Part shown: piece by piece, positions 26,066-35,312 of the stretch | Layout: each line of letters opens with the position of its first letter | How positions within the stretch are numbered: position 1 is the stretch's first letter | From: Lignipirellula cremea | Lineage (GTDB): Bacteria; Planctomycetota; Planctomycetia; Pirellulales; Pirellulaceae | Length of the DNA: 64,000 bases | NCBI RefSeq assembly: GCF_007751035.1 | Contig: NZ_CP036433.1 | Coordinates: 4,507,001 to 4,571,000, forward strand | Reading direction: 5' to 3' | Notes under the pieces: generated by a model | Database searches by the model: none | Told to the model about the DNA's origin: nothing | What the model saw: only the letters and a program-made list of their open reading frames with translations | Position numbers and translations under genes: made by a program

Positions 26066-28429
26066 GTGGAAAAGAAACCAGCAGCCGGGCTGCGTGACTT
26101 TGCGGATCCAGGCCGCTGGAAGTTCACGCCGGAAGATCGCACGCTGTTCGAAGCGCAGCTGGCCGACTTTGTGCCGCCCGACGCATTTGACGCCCATGCG
26201 CACTGGTACGACGTGCAGCATCTGCTGCCCGATGATCGGGCCGTGCCGCCCACTCCGGTTGGCTTCCAGGTGATGCAGGACCGGATGCGGTTGTGGATGG
26301 GGGAACGGGTCCACGACAACGGCCTGTACTTTGGCTATCCCACGCGCGGCCTGGATTGCACGGCCGCGAATGCGTACGTCGAGGCCGAACTGCGGCAGCG
26401 GCCCGGCAGTCGCGGGCTGATGCTGATCCGTCCCAGCGACGATTCTGCGGCGGTGGAAGCGGCGCTGGTCGCCGGCGGCTTTGCCGGCTTCAAGGTGTAT
26501 CATCTGTTTGCTTTGCGGGAGGACTCGTTTCATGCCGAGCAGGGCGAGTTTCTCCCCGAGTGGGCCTGGGAGATGGCGCACCAGCGCGGGCTTTGGATCA
26601 CCATGCACATGGTGCTGCCCCAGGCGCTGAGTGACGTCCGTAACCTGGACTACATCCGTCAGCACTGCCGGGCCTGGCCGCATGCGAATCTGGTGCTGGC
26701 GCACGCGGGGCGGGGCTTCAATGCGAACCATACGGTCGCCGCCATCGATCAGCTGCGCGGGATCGAGAACGTCTTTTTTGATACCTCGGCCGTTTGTGAA
26801 CCGGCTGCGTTTGAGGCCATCATGCGGGCCTTTGGAACGACCCGGCTGATGTATGGCAGCGACTTTCCCGTCTCGGAGTTGAATGGCAAGGCGATCTCGG
26901 TCGGCGATGGTTTTATGTGGCTGTACCGGCAGAATGTCGACTGGGAAAGCTGGCCGCATGGCCGGCCGCACCTCGTGGGAATCGAATCGCTGCTGGCCCT
27001 GCAGCAGGCCTGCCGCACGCTGGGCTGGAAGGATCGCGATCTGGAGCGATTGTTCGGCGGGAACGCCCGGGAACTGCTGGGCATTCGTCCGGCGATTGGC
27101 GACGAGAGCGACGAACGACCGCTGGTGCAGCGTCAGTATGAAGAGGCAAAGACCCGCATTCCCGGCGGGGTGCAGCTGCTTTCCAAGCGGCCGGAAATGT
27201 TCGCGCCGGGGCAGTGGCCGGCGTACTACGAGCAAGCGATCGGCTGCGAGGTGATCGACACGTCGGGGCGCCGGTATGTCGATCTGTCGCACAACGGCAT
27301 CTTGTCGTGTCTGCTGGGGTTCGCCGATCCCGATGTCAACGCGGCCGTGATTCGCCGGGTGCATCTGGGTTCGATGGCGACACAGCAAACGTACGACGAA
27401 GTGCGACTGGCTGAACTTCTGACGGAGGTTCACCCCTGGGCCGGCATGGCTCGTTTCACCCGCACCGGCGGCGAAGCGGCGGCCGTGGCGGTGCGGATCG
27501 CGAGGTCGTCGACCGGGCGTGACAAGATCGCCTTCTGTGGTTATCACGGCTGGCACGACTGGTATCTGGCCGCCAACCTGGCCGATCCCGATGCGCTGGC
27601 AGGGCATCTGCTGGCCGGACTTTCCCCACGGGGCGTGCCGGCGGGGCTGGCCGGGAGCGCGTTGCCATTCCACTACAACCGACTGGACGAACTCGATCAG
27701 ATTCTGGCCGACCATGGCGACCAGCTGGCGGCCGTCATCATGGAGCCGACCCGATTTGTCGACCCGGAGCCGGGCTTCCTGGAGGGCGTTCGCGAGCGAG
27801 TGACACAGTCCGGCGCCAGGCTGATCTTCGACGAAATCACCGTCGGCTGGCGGCTCTGCCTGGGCGGAGCCCATCTGCTGTACGGCGTGACGCCGGACCT
27901 TGCTATCTTCGCCAAGGCGATGAGCAACGGATTCGCCATGGGAGCGGTGATCGGCACGGCTGAGACGATGCAGGCGGCGGAAGGCTCGTTCATCTCCAGC
28001 ACCTACTGGACCGAAGGCGTCGGACCGGCCGCCGCAGTGGCGACGATCGAGAAAATGCGGCGCGTCAATCCGCCGCCGCACCTGGCGCCGATCGGCGAAC
28101 TCTATCGCCAGGGCTGGACCCAGCTGGGCGAGCGGCACGGCTTGCCGGCTACGGTGCAAGGTCGTCCGCAGATGGTGCTCGTGGGGTTCGATCATCCGGA
28201 ATCCAGCGCGCTGATGACGCTGTTCACAACACGCATGCTGGACGCCGGATTCCTGGCAGCCGGCGCCTTTCATCCGACGCTCGCTCATCAGCCGCATCAC
28301 GTGGAGCGGGCGCTGGCGGCGGCTGACGGTGTGTTTGCCGAGCTGCGACAGGCCCTCGACCAGGGCGACCTGCTGCAGCGGATCGGGCATCGTCCCCGGC
28401 ATACGGGCTTTGCCCGCCTGACCGACTAA
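26066..28429 (+). CDS. Fusion: amidohydrolase domain + class III (GSAM-like) aminotransferase
   Basis: 787 aa. Residues about 40-378 form an amidohydrolase (metal-dependent TIM-barrel) domain: FDAHAHWYD (H44, H46), WITMHMVLP, LVLAHAGRGF and LMYGSDFPVSE, the last supplying the late Asp. Residues about 390-780 form a class III PLP aminotransferase close to glutamate-1-semialdehyde aminomutase: VDLSHNGILSCLLGF, FCGYHGWHDWY, the cofactor Asp in LIFDEITVGWR and the Schiff-base Lys in AIFAKAMSNGF (about residue 617). A single polypeptide could couple hydrolysis to transamination. Start GTG at 26066 with AAAGGA upstream. The order of action and substrate are unknown. Confidence 0.88.
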   Translation: MEKKPAAGLRDFADPGRWKFTPEDRTLFEAQLADFVPPDAFDAHAHWYDVQHLLPDDRAVPPTPVGFQVMQDRMRLWMGERVHDNGLYFGYPTRGLDCTAANAYVEAELRQRPGSRGLMLIRPSDDSAAVEAALVAGGFAGFKVYHLFALREDSFHAEQGEFLPEWAWEMAHQRGLWITMHMVLPQALSDVRNLDYIRQHCRAWPHANLVLAHAGRGFNANHTVAAIDQLRGIENVFFDTSAVCEPAAFEAIMRAFGTTRLMYGSDFPVSELNGKAISVGDGFMWLYRQNVDWESWPHGRPHLVGIESLLALQQACRTLGWKDRDLERLFGGNARELLGIRPAIGDESDERPLVQRQYEEAKTRIPGGVQLLSKRPEMFAPGQWPAYYEQAIGCEVIDTSGRRYVDLSHNGILSCLLGFADPDVNAAVIRRVHLGSMATQQTYDEVRLAELLTEVHPWAGMARFTRTGGEAAAVAVRIARSSTGRDKIAFCGYHGWHDWYLAANLADPDALAGHLLAGLSPRGVPAGLAGSALPFHYNRLDELDQILADHGDQLAAVIMEPTRFVDPEPGFLEGVRERVTQSGARLIFDEITVGWRLCLGGAHLLYGVTPDLAIFAKAMSNGFAMGAVIGTAETMQAAEGSFISSTYWTEGVGPAAAVATIEKMRRVNPPPHLAPIGELYRQGWTQLGERHGLPATVQGRPQMVLVGFDHPESSALMTLFTTRMLDAGFLAAGAFHPTLAHQPHHVERALAAADGVFAELRQALDQGDLLQRIGHRPRHTGFARLTD

Positions 28430-28471
28430 AAACGAATCCTTTTTCGCAGGCGCCGGCCCGCGGATTCGTTT
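28430..28471 (+). terminator. Hairpin after the fusion gene, possible terminator
   Basis: A perfect 10-bp stem, AAACGAATCC (28430-28439) and GGATTCGTTT (28462-28471), encloses a GC-rich loop. The T-run is short, so termination may be partial. Confidence 0.5.
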
Positions 28472-28535
28472 ATCATTCGTCGGGCCTGTCAGATAAATTA
28501 CCTCGTAACTCCGGTCGGCAAGAGCCAGGCAAACT

Positions 28536-29549
28536 ATGAGTTTTCGGCATCGTGTTTTGATCATCGGGACCGGCTCCATCGGCGTGCGGCATTTGCGCTG
28601 TTTCCAGGCGACAGGGCGTGCGGAAATGTCGATCTGTGAAGCGCTGCCCGATCGACGCCGTGAAGTGGCGGAGCAGTTTGGCGTCGCGCATGCCTGTGCG
28701 GATATCGAAGAGGCGATCCGCGCGGCCCGGCCGACGATGGCGGTCGTCGCTTCGCCGGCGCCGTCGCACATTCCGCTGGCTCTGCAGCTGGCGGAAGCAG
28801 GCGTCCATCTGCTGATTGAGAAACCGCTCAGCCTCACGCTGACCGACGCCGACCGGCTGCTGGCCGTGGTCCAGCAGCGGGGACTGACCGCCGGCGTCGC
28901 CTACTGCTGGCGGTATCATCCGCTGATCGCGGCGGCGCAGCAGTTCCTGGCGTCGCAGCCTTTTGGCCGGGTGCTGGAGATTGTCTGCCAGACGGGGCAG
29001 TGCTTTCCGTTCTATCGGCCCGCCTATCGGGACATTTATTACAACGACCGGGCGACGGGCGGCGGGGCGATCCAGGACGCGCTGACCCACATGCTCAATA
29101 CGGGCGAATGGATCGCCGGCCCGATCCAGCGGCTGGGCGCCGACGCCGGGCATCAACAGCTGGAAGGCGTCACGGTGGAAGATACCGTCCATGTGATTAC
29201 CCGGCAGGGACGCGCCAGCGACGTGATGGGCAGTTATAGTTTGAACCAGTACCAGCCGGCCAACGAGGTCAACTGGTCGATTGTCTGCGAACGCGGCGTG
29301 GTGCGGATCGAAGTCGCCAAGCACCGCTGGATGCAGCAGAACGACCCGGCCGCCGCCTGGGAGATCCACACGATACCGCCGCCTGACCGCGACACCATGT
29401 ACAAAGCCCAGGCCGAAGGTTTTTTGGATGCGGTCGAACAGCAGGCGCCGCCGCGCTGTACGCTGGCGGACGGCCTGCAGACGCTGAGGGTCAACCTGGC
29501 CGTTCTCGCTGCAGTCGACAGCGGCCGCAGCCTGGCCGCGGTGACATGA
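28536..29549 (+). CDS. Gfo/Idh/MocA family NAD(P)-dependent oxidoreductase
   Basis: 337 aa, cytoplasmic, no signal peptide. The N-terminal Rossmann motif LIIGTGSIGVRH and the family signature HLLIEKPLSL are clear; the C-terminal part is the alpha/beta substrate domain, with GGGAIQDALTHMLNTGEW containing the expected Asp and His near the active site. Such enzymes oxidise or reduce hydroxyls of sugars, inositols or sugar acids. It lies between the amidohydrolase-aminotransferase fusion and a secreted hydrolase-like gene, on the same strand, fitting a shared pathway. Confidence 0.9.
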   Translation: MSFRHRVLIIGTGSIGVRHLRCFQATGRAEMSICEALPDRRREVAEQFGVAHACADIEEAIRAARPTMAVVASPAPSHIPLALQLAEAGVHLLIEKPLSLTLTDADRLLAVVQQRGLTAGVAYCWRYHPLIAAAQQFLASQPFGRVLEIVCQTGQCFPFYRPAYRDIYYNDRATGGGAIQDALTHMLNTGEWIAGPIQRLGADAGHQQLEGVTVEDTVHVITRQGRASDVMGSYSLNQYQPANEVNWSIVCERGVVRIEVAKHRWMQQNDPAAAWEIHTIPPPDRDTMYKAQAEGFLDAVEQQAPPRCTLADGLQTLRVNLAVLAAVDSGRSLAAVT

Positions 29550-29675
29550 TTCCGTCAGTTTGATCTTTGTCTTTGTCGCCGTGACAGCACGCGTCTTGCT
29601 GTTCGGCGGCAATCGCACGTTCCCCCATCGCAACCTTCAACTCTCTTCCTTCCCTCTCACGTCGAAAGGCTCCTC

Positions 29676-31067
29676 ATGACTTGCCGCCTGCGACTTTATG
29701 GCCTGCTCGCAATCACCTGCTGTTTCCTGCCAGCGAGGTTCGCCCCGGCCGCGGAGCCGATTGCGATCGGCGACCGGCTGGAATTGCTGGTCGACGATTA
29801 TCTGGTGGATTCGCTCCAGGGCGACATTCAGCGAGTAATGATCCGGCCGGAGCCGAAAGAAGTCGTGTTTACGGCGGACGAAGCCTGGGAGGGGAACACC
29901 AGCGGTTATTACACCGTGTTCCAGGACGGCGACCTGTACCGGATGATTTATCGCGGCTGGCAGCATGGCGACAAGGACGACGTCGCGGCCGGCGACAGGC
30001 GGAAAGCGGCCCATCCGGAAACGACCTGCTATGCGGAAAGCAAAGACGGCGTGCACTGGACGAAGCCTGACCTGGGGCTGTTTGAGTATGCAGGTTCCAA
30101 GCAGAACAACATCGTCTGGCTGGGGCCCGGCTCCCATAACTTTACCGCCTTTCGTGATGACAACCCGGCCGCACCAGCGTCGGCCCGTTACAAAGCTCTC
30201 GGCCGCGGCCCAGGCGGGCTCTTTGCGTTTGAATCGCCCGACTGCATCCATTGGAAACAGATCGGGGAAAAGGCAGTAATTACGCATGGCGCGTTCGATT
30301 CGCAGAACCTGGCGTTCTGGGATCAGGATCGGAAAGAATACCGGGCGTACTGGCGGTTCTTCGGGCAAGGGGTGCGGAAGATTCGCACCGCCGTTTCCAA
30401 GAACTTTGTCGACTGGGACCAGGAGGCTGATCTGTCGTACACGCCGGCCGACGAAGGCGAGCATCTGTACACGAACGCTATCCAGAAGTACGCCAGGGCG
30501 CCGCATCTGTTTGTCGGCTTTCCGACCCGTTTTGAGAAGAAGAGCGAACAGGTCGAGCCGATCCTGATCGTCAGTCGCGACGGCGAGAATTTCACCCGCT
30601 ACGCCGAGCCCGTCATCCCGCGGACGGCCCCTCAGGACCGGAACCATAACCGCAGCAACTACATGGTCTGGGGCATCCTGCAGCTGCCTGGCAAGCCGGG
30701 AGAATTGTCCGTCTACGGCACGGAGAACTACTACGAATCGACCCCCGGCCGCCTGCGGCAGTTTGTGTATCGGGTGGATGGATTCGTCGCCCTCCGCGGC
30801 GGAAGCAAGGGCGGCCAGGCAACGTCGCGCCTGTTGACGCAGTCGGGCGACAAGCTGGTGCTGAACTACCAGGCGAAGCAGGGTGGCAGCCTCACGGTGG
30901 AAGTGTTGGATGCGGCGGGCAAGGTCGTCGGCAAATCGCAACCGCTCACCGGCGACGCGACGGCGGCGACGGTCGTCTGGCAGCAACAGCCGAAGCTGGG
31001 CCAGGGTGCGCTGCAGCTGCGTTTCCATCTGCAGGACGCCGATCTGTACTCGTTCCGGTTTCAGTAG
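29676..31067 (+). CDS. Secreted glycoside-hydrolase-like beta-propeller protein
   Basis: 463 aa with a signal peptide (LYGLLAITCCFLPARFAPA). The mature protein starts with IAIGDRLELLVDDYLVDS, and has a propeller-like series of strands (YYTVFQDGDLYRMIYRGW, CYAESKDGVHWTKPDLGLF, FESPDCIHWKQIGEK) like five-bladed glycosidases and related planctomycete exoproteins. The last 90 residues form a separate beta-sandwich-like end (GGSLTVEVLDAAGKVVG). Catalytic residues are not certain. It probably processes or binds a sugar polymer feeding the cluster. Confidence 0.7.
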   Translation: MTCRLRLYGLLAITCCFLPARFAPAAEPIAIGDRLELLVDDYLVDSLQGDIQRVMIRPEPKEVVFTADEAWEGNTSGYYTVFQDGDLYRMIYRGWQHGDKDDVAAGDRRKAAHPETTCYAESKDGVHWTKPDLGLFEYAGSKQNNIVWLGPGSHNFTAFRDDNPAAPASARYKALGRGPGGLFAFESPDCIHWKQIGEKAVITHGAFDSQNLAFWDQDRKEYRAYWRFFGQGVRKIRTAVSKNFVDWDQEADLSYTPADEGEHLYTNAIQKYARAPHLFVGFPTRFEKKSEQVEPILIVSRDGENFTRYAEPVIPRTAPQDRNHNRSNYMVWGILQLPGKPGELSVYGTENYYESTPGRLRQFVYRVDGFVALRGGSKGGQATSRLLTQSGDKLVLNYQAKQGGSLTVEVLDAAGKVVGKSQPLTGDATAATVVWQQQPKLGQGALQLRFHLQDADLYSFRFQ

Positions 31068-31161
31068 TGGGCCGGCGATTGTCGCTCTCAAGGCCCCCGT
31101 CTGGCGGCATGCGGCCGCCGGGCATCCCGTTTATTGACGCTATCGAAAATCGCGATTCGCC

Positions 31162-31965
31162 ATGACTGCTGAACCGACGGTTACTGAACTCTTCAATCTG
31201 CAGGGCCGGGTCGCCCTGGTGACCGGTGCGGCCGGGTATCTGGGGACGGCGTTCGCCACGGCTTTGGCCGAGGCCGGCGCCAGCGTGGTGGTCGCCTCCA
31301 GCAGTGACCGCGACCGGGCCCAGGCACTGGCGGATCGCTTGCCGTCGCCGCACGGGGCGTCGCATTTCAGCGTACTGCTGGACCAGATGGAAGAAGCCTC
31401 GTGCGAGTCCGGCTTTGCCGCCGCGGTCGAGCAGGCCGGCAGGGTCGACATTCTGGTCAATAACGGACACGAAGGTTGCGGTCGTGATCTGACCCAGGTG
31501 ACGCATGCGGAGTTTGCCCGGCATCAGCAGAACAACGCCGGCTACTTCGTGCTGGCCCGTCTGCTGCATGCTCACGTGACGGCGGCTGGTCGGGCTGGCA
31601 GCGTGATCCTGGTCGGTTCCATGTACGGTCAGGTCGGCTCTTATCCCGACACGTACGACGGCGTGTGCGCTGCGAGTCCTGTGTCGTACCATGCGCTCAA
31701 AGGCGGCGTGATTCATATGACGCGGCACCTGGCCGTGTACTGGGCGAAGGACGGCGTGCGGGTCAACTGCCTCAGTCCGGGCCCGTTTCCCAACGGGGAA
31801 AAAGTCGCGCCGGAACTGGTCCGCCGACTGAATAAGAAAAGCCCGATGGGGCGGATGGGATCGCCGCATGAACTGAAAGGCGCCCTGCTGTTTCTCGCCA
31901 GCGACGCTGCGAGTTATGTAACCGGACAGAACCTGACCGTCGACGGCGGCTGGACTGCCTGGTAA
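31162..31965 (+). CDS. Short-chain dehydrogenase/reductase (SDR)
   Basis: 267 aa classical SDR. It has the cofactor motif TGAAGYLG (21-28), a variant of NNAG as VNNGH, and a catalytic set S153, Y176 and K180 (in VSYHALKGG). The Ser-to-Tyr spacing is about 23, longer than the usual 13, because of an insert MYGQVGSYPDTYDG. The end PDG-type C-terminus VTGQNLTVDGGWTAW is standard. It probably oxidises or reduces a sugar-derived carbonyl with NAD(P). It precedes the symporter gene by about 60 bp on the same strand. Confidence 0.9.
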   Translation: MTAEPTVTELFNLQGRVALVTGAAGYLGTAFATALAEAGASVVVASSSDRDRAQALADRLPSPHGASHFSVLLDQMEEASCESGFAAAVEQAGRVDILVNNGHEGCGRDLTQVTHAEFARHQQNNAGYFVLARLLHAHVTAAGRAGSVILVGSMYGQVGSYPDTYDGVCAASPVSYHALKGGVIHMTRHLAVYWAKDGVRVNCLSPGPFPNGEKVAPELVRRLNKKSPMGRMGSPHELKGALLFLASDAASYVTGQNLTVDGGWTAW

Positions 31966-32023
31966 GTTGCCGCCCTGATTCGATTCGCCCGGCGATCTGT
32001 GTCTTTTGAAAGTATCTGGAACG

Positions 32024-34510
32024 ATGGAAACCTTTGTAGTGTGGGGCCAAACTCCGGCGCCGGAAGCGGCCGTGATGGGGCTGACCGTATTGGACTGGAT
32101 CGTCGTTGCCTGCTACGCGCTGGGAACGTTGTTGCTGGGCTGGTATTTCGGCAGGAACCAGAAGTCGACCAAAGAGTATTTCGTGGGTTCGGGATCGATG
32201 AACTCGATTTTGATCGGCGTGTCGCTGTTCGCCACGCTGCTGAGCACGATCTCTTATCTGTCGATGCCCGGCGAGGCGATTGGCAAGGGGCCGGTCTGGC
32301 TGGTCACGCTGCTGGGCTACCCGATCATTTATCTGGTGGCGGGCTATGTGCTGTTGCCCATTTATATGCGGCATCGGGTGACCAGCGCCTATGAGCTGTT
32401 AGAGCAGAAACTGGGACGAGGGACGCGGCGGCTGGGGGCTGCGCTGTTTATTGTGCTACGGCTGGCGTGGATGTCGACGCTGATCTATTTTGCGGCCGAA
32501 GCGCTGGCCCTGATCATCGGCGTGAACGACGAGTGGGAGCCGCTGATTGTACTCATCACGGGGATGATCGCGGTCGGCTATACGTCGCTGGGCGGTTTAC
32601 GGGCGGTCGTCATTACGGACTTTGCCCAGACGGTGCTGTTGTACGGCGGGGCGTTGCTGGTGATTGTGGTGGTGTCGTTTCACATGGGCGGCCTGCAATG
32701 GTTCCCGGCCGAGTGGCACGCCAACTGGGATGAACAGCCGCTGTTCAGCTTTGACCCTTCGGTCCGCGTCACGGTGGTCGGCGCGCTACTCACCATGACG
32801 ATCTGGCATGTCTGCACTCTGGGCGGCGATCAGACTTCGGTGCAGCGATTCATGGCGACAGCGGATCTGAAAGCGGCCCGCCGCTCGCTGGCCGCCAATC
32901 TGACCGTGGGGGCCGTCGTGCTGACAACGTTGTTCCTGGCCGGCTTTGCGCTATTGGGTTACTACCAGGCGTTTCCTGAGGCTCTGGGCCAGGGACTCTC
33001 GCTGGAGAAAAACGCCGACAAAATCTTCCCGCACTTTATCGCCACCGGTTTCCCGCCTGCGGTCAGCGGGCTGGTCGTTTCGGCCCTGCTGGCGGCCGCT
33101 ATGTCGAGCGTGGACTCGGGCGTCAACTCGATCACCGCAGTGGTGATGTCGGACTTTCTACCGCCGGCTGATGAAGAAGCAGGCGAGGCCGTCCGTAGCG
33201 GCCTGAAGCCGAGCCACGATCTGGGCGCCAGGCAGCAACGCCGGTTCCGCCAGGCGCGATTGCTGGCGTTTGCTATCGGGGCGCTGGTCGTCGCGACCAG
33301 CTGGCTGGTGAAATATGTGCCGGGGAACATCACCGACACGACCATGAAGACCGTCAACCTGCTGACGGTTCCGATCTTCTGCCTGTTCTTTTTCGCCCTG
33401 TTTGTCAAAATCGCTAAACCTGTCGGCGTCTGGCTGGGGTGCGTGGTGGGCATTATCGTGGCGGTGCTGACGGCCTATTCGGGCCCCATTTTTGGCTACC
33501 TGGTTGTTTTAGATTCGGCTTCCGACCCGATCAGGGATCCCGTCAGTATGATCTGGATGTCGCCGGCGACGTTGGCGGCGAACCTTCTGGTGGGCTGGCT
33601 GGCTTGCCGTTTTTTGCCTGATCGCGAGACATTCGCCGGTCGCATGTGGAGTTACACGCCAGCCGTGCTGGCGGTTGTCTTCGTGGTGGGACTGGCGACC
33701 TGGTGGCGGCCGGCGCCGCGGATCCAGCTGACGGAAGCGAACCGGGACAAGTGCCTGGAGGTGCTGCGGGCAGGGCTGGCGTCGGACGAATTCTGGCCCT
33801 CGATGCACGCGGCGGAAGGACTCACGGTCGGCGGCCAGGGGGACGAGGTCCGCGAGAAACTGGAGCCTCGACTGGAAGAACCGCTCGACGACCAGCAGCG
33901 CTGCGGCGTGGCGCGGGAGCTGGTGAGAGCGGGCGACGAAGAGAAGCTGCCAATCCTGTTCAACATTCTTGAAGGGGAAGAAGACTTCGGCCGGGTGCAT
34001 GCGGCCGAAAGCCTGTTCAAAGTGCATCCGACCGGCGACGCTCCCGCCCTCCGCGCGGCGATGAAACCAACGCAGCCTGACGCCGTTCGTCGAATGGCGG
34101 CCGGAGCACTGGCCAGGGCGCACGATCCGGCCGCCCTGGCGTACCTTCGCGAGTGCATGCTGCAGCCGGAACCGGAGACCTTCCAAATCGCTGCCTGGAT
34201 TCTGGGCCGCACAGGCGGCGGAAAAAAAGATATCGCCCTGCTGAAAAGCCGGCTGCCCGATGCTCCGACCCCCTTGATCAGGGCGTACCTGCAGCATTCG
34301 CTGGCCACGCTGGGAGACGAGGAAGGGATGGCGGCCCTGCTGCAGAACCTGGACAGCGACGATCCCAAGGTGCGAACTTACGCCGCGACGTTTGCCGGCG
34401 ACGCTGGCGACCTGGCGGCAGCCCCCAAATTGTTGAAAATGCTCGACGACCCGGATCTTGACGCACGCATTCGAGCAGCCCAGTCGCTGCTCCGTCTGGC
34501 CCGCCGGTAG
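32024..34510 (+). CDS. Sodium:solute symporter with C-terminal HEAT-like repeat extension
   Basis: 828 aa. Residues about 20-570 are a sodium:solute symporter (SSS) with 13 or so hydrophobic helices; family segments include FGRNQKSTKEYFVGSGSMN, SLFATLLSTISYLSMPGEAIGKG and AAAMSSVDSGVNSITAV. After the last membrane helix, residues about 580-828 form alpha-helical HEAT-like repeats (RVHAAESLFKVHP, DAVRRMAAGALARAHDP, VRTYAATFAGDAGDLAAAP, ARIRAAQSLLRLARR). The repeats should face the cytoplasm if the helix count is odd. Start is the ATG at 32024 rather than a TTG 18 nt earlier. It likely imports the cluster's substrate. Confidence 0.9.
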   Translation: METFVVWGQTPAPEAAVMGLTVLDWIVVACYALGTLLLGWYFGRNQKSTKEYFVGSGSMNSILIGVSLFATLLSTISYLSMPGEAIGKGPVWLVTLLGYPIIYLVAGYVLLPIYMRHRVTSAYELLEQKLGRGTRRLGAALFIVLRLAWMSTLIYFAAEALALIIGVNDEWEPLIVLITGMIAVGYTSLGGLRAVVITDFAQTVLLYGGALLVIVVVSFHMGGLQWFPAEWHANWDEQPLFSFDPSVRVTVVGALLTMTIWHVCTLGGDQTSVQRFMATADLKAARRSLAANLTVGAVVLTTLFLAGFALLGYYQAFPEALGQGLSLEKNADKIFPHFIATGFPPAVSGLVVSALLAAAMSSVDSGVNSITAVVMSDFLPPADEEAGEAVRSGLKPSHDLGARQQRRFRQARLLAFAIGALVVATSWLVKYVPGNITDTTMKTVNLLTVPIFCLFFFALFVKIAKPVGVWLGCVVGIIVAVLTAYSGPIFGYLVVLDSASDPIRDPVSMIWMSPATLAANLLVGWLACRFLPDRETFAGRMWSYTPAVLAVVFVVGLATWWRPAPRIQLTEANRDKCLEVLRAGLASDEFWPSMHAAEGLTVGGQGDEVREKLEPRLEEPLDDQQRCGVARELVRAGDEEKLPILFNILEGEEDFGRVHAAESLFKVHPTGDAPALRAAMKPTQPDAVRRMAAGALARAHDPAALAYLRECMLQPEPETFQIAAWILGRTGGGKKDIALLKSRLPDAPTPLIRAYLQHSLATLGDEEGMAALLQNLDSDDPKVRTYAATFAGDAGDLAAAPKLLKMLDDPDLDARIRAAQSLLRLARR

Positions 34511-34533
34511 TCTCCTTTTGTGAGAGATCCTTC

Positions 34534-35304
34534 ATGCGAAAAAGTAAAACGGTGGCCCGCTTCGCCCAGGGCGAAGTGGTGCGCGTGTGCAACCTGGGCC
34601 ATTTCATCCCTTCCTATGTCGCGCATGCGGCCCGCGCCGGGTACGATTGCATCTGGCTCGATCTGGAGCACAGGGCGATGAGCACGCGCGAGGTCCAGGC
34701 GATTCTGGTGCAGTGTCATCTCTACGATATCGATTGTCTGCTGCGTCCGCCCACGCTGGAAAAAACCCGTTTGTACCGTTACCTGGAAGACGGCGCCGCG
34801 GGGCTGATGATCCCGCACGTTTCGACCGTGGAGATGGCGCAGCAGCTGGTGGCGGCCGTCAAGTTCCCGCCGGTCGGCAACCGCGGGCTGGATAACGCCG
34901 GGCTCGACAGCGACTACCTGGCCAGCTACGACCATATGGCCTACACCCAGGCGGCCAACGCCGAAACCTTTTTGACGGTGCAGATCGAAACGCCCGAAGC
35001 GGTCGAAAACTGCGAGGCCATTATTGCCCTGGAAGGCGTCGATGCGGTCTTTGTCGGCCCTGGCGATCTGGGTTTCCGGCTGGCTCTGGCCGGCGACAAG
35101 ACCGGCGCTCAGCTGGAAAGTGCGATTGAGAAAGTCGCCGCCGCCTGTGCGAAATACGGCAAGGCATGGGGCTGTCCCGCGAGTACGCCCGACATGCTGA
35201 AGCGGCGTCGCGAACAGGGAGCCCAGCTGCTCTGCAATTTCGGCGAGTTTGTCTGTCTGATGCAAGGCCTGGCGAACGCGTCCCAGGCCTTCGACGCACT
35301 CTAA
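34534..35304 (+). CDS. HpcH/HpaI aldolase/citrate lyase family protein
   Basis: 256 aa. The TIM-barrel class II pyruvate aldolase family is shown by YDCIWLDLEHRAMS, GLMIPHVSTVEMAQQLV, TVQIETPEAVEN (metal-binding Glu) and DAVFVGPGDLGF (metal-binding Asp). Such enzymes split or join pyruvate or related oxo-acids and aldehydes, often at the end of sugar-acid or aromatic breakdown. It starts about 23 bp after the symporter gene and is followed 8 bp later by an SDR gene, strong evidence for one operon. Confidence 0.9.
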   Translation: MRKSKTVARFAQGEVVRVCNLGHFIPSYVAHAARAGYDCIWLDLEHRAMSTREVQAILVQCHLYDIDCLLRPPTLEKTRLYRYLEDGAAGLMIPHVSTVEMAQQLVAAVKFPPVGNRGLDNAGLDSDYLASYDHMAYTQAANAETFLTVQIETPEAVENCEAIIALEGVDAVFVGPGDLGFRLALAGDKTGAQLESAIEKVAAACAKYGKAWGCPASTPDMLKRRREQGAQLLCNFGEFVCLMQGLANASQAFDAL

Positions 35305-35312
35305 GGAAAGTT

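Noticed and set aside
26015-28837. 940-codon open frame on the minus strand opposite the fusion gene
   Set aside because: It is antisense to a gene with clear domain motifs, is rich in His/Arg/Gln, and has no recognisable domain. Long antisense frames are expected in GC-rich codon usage.
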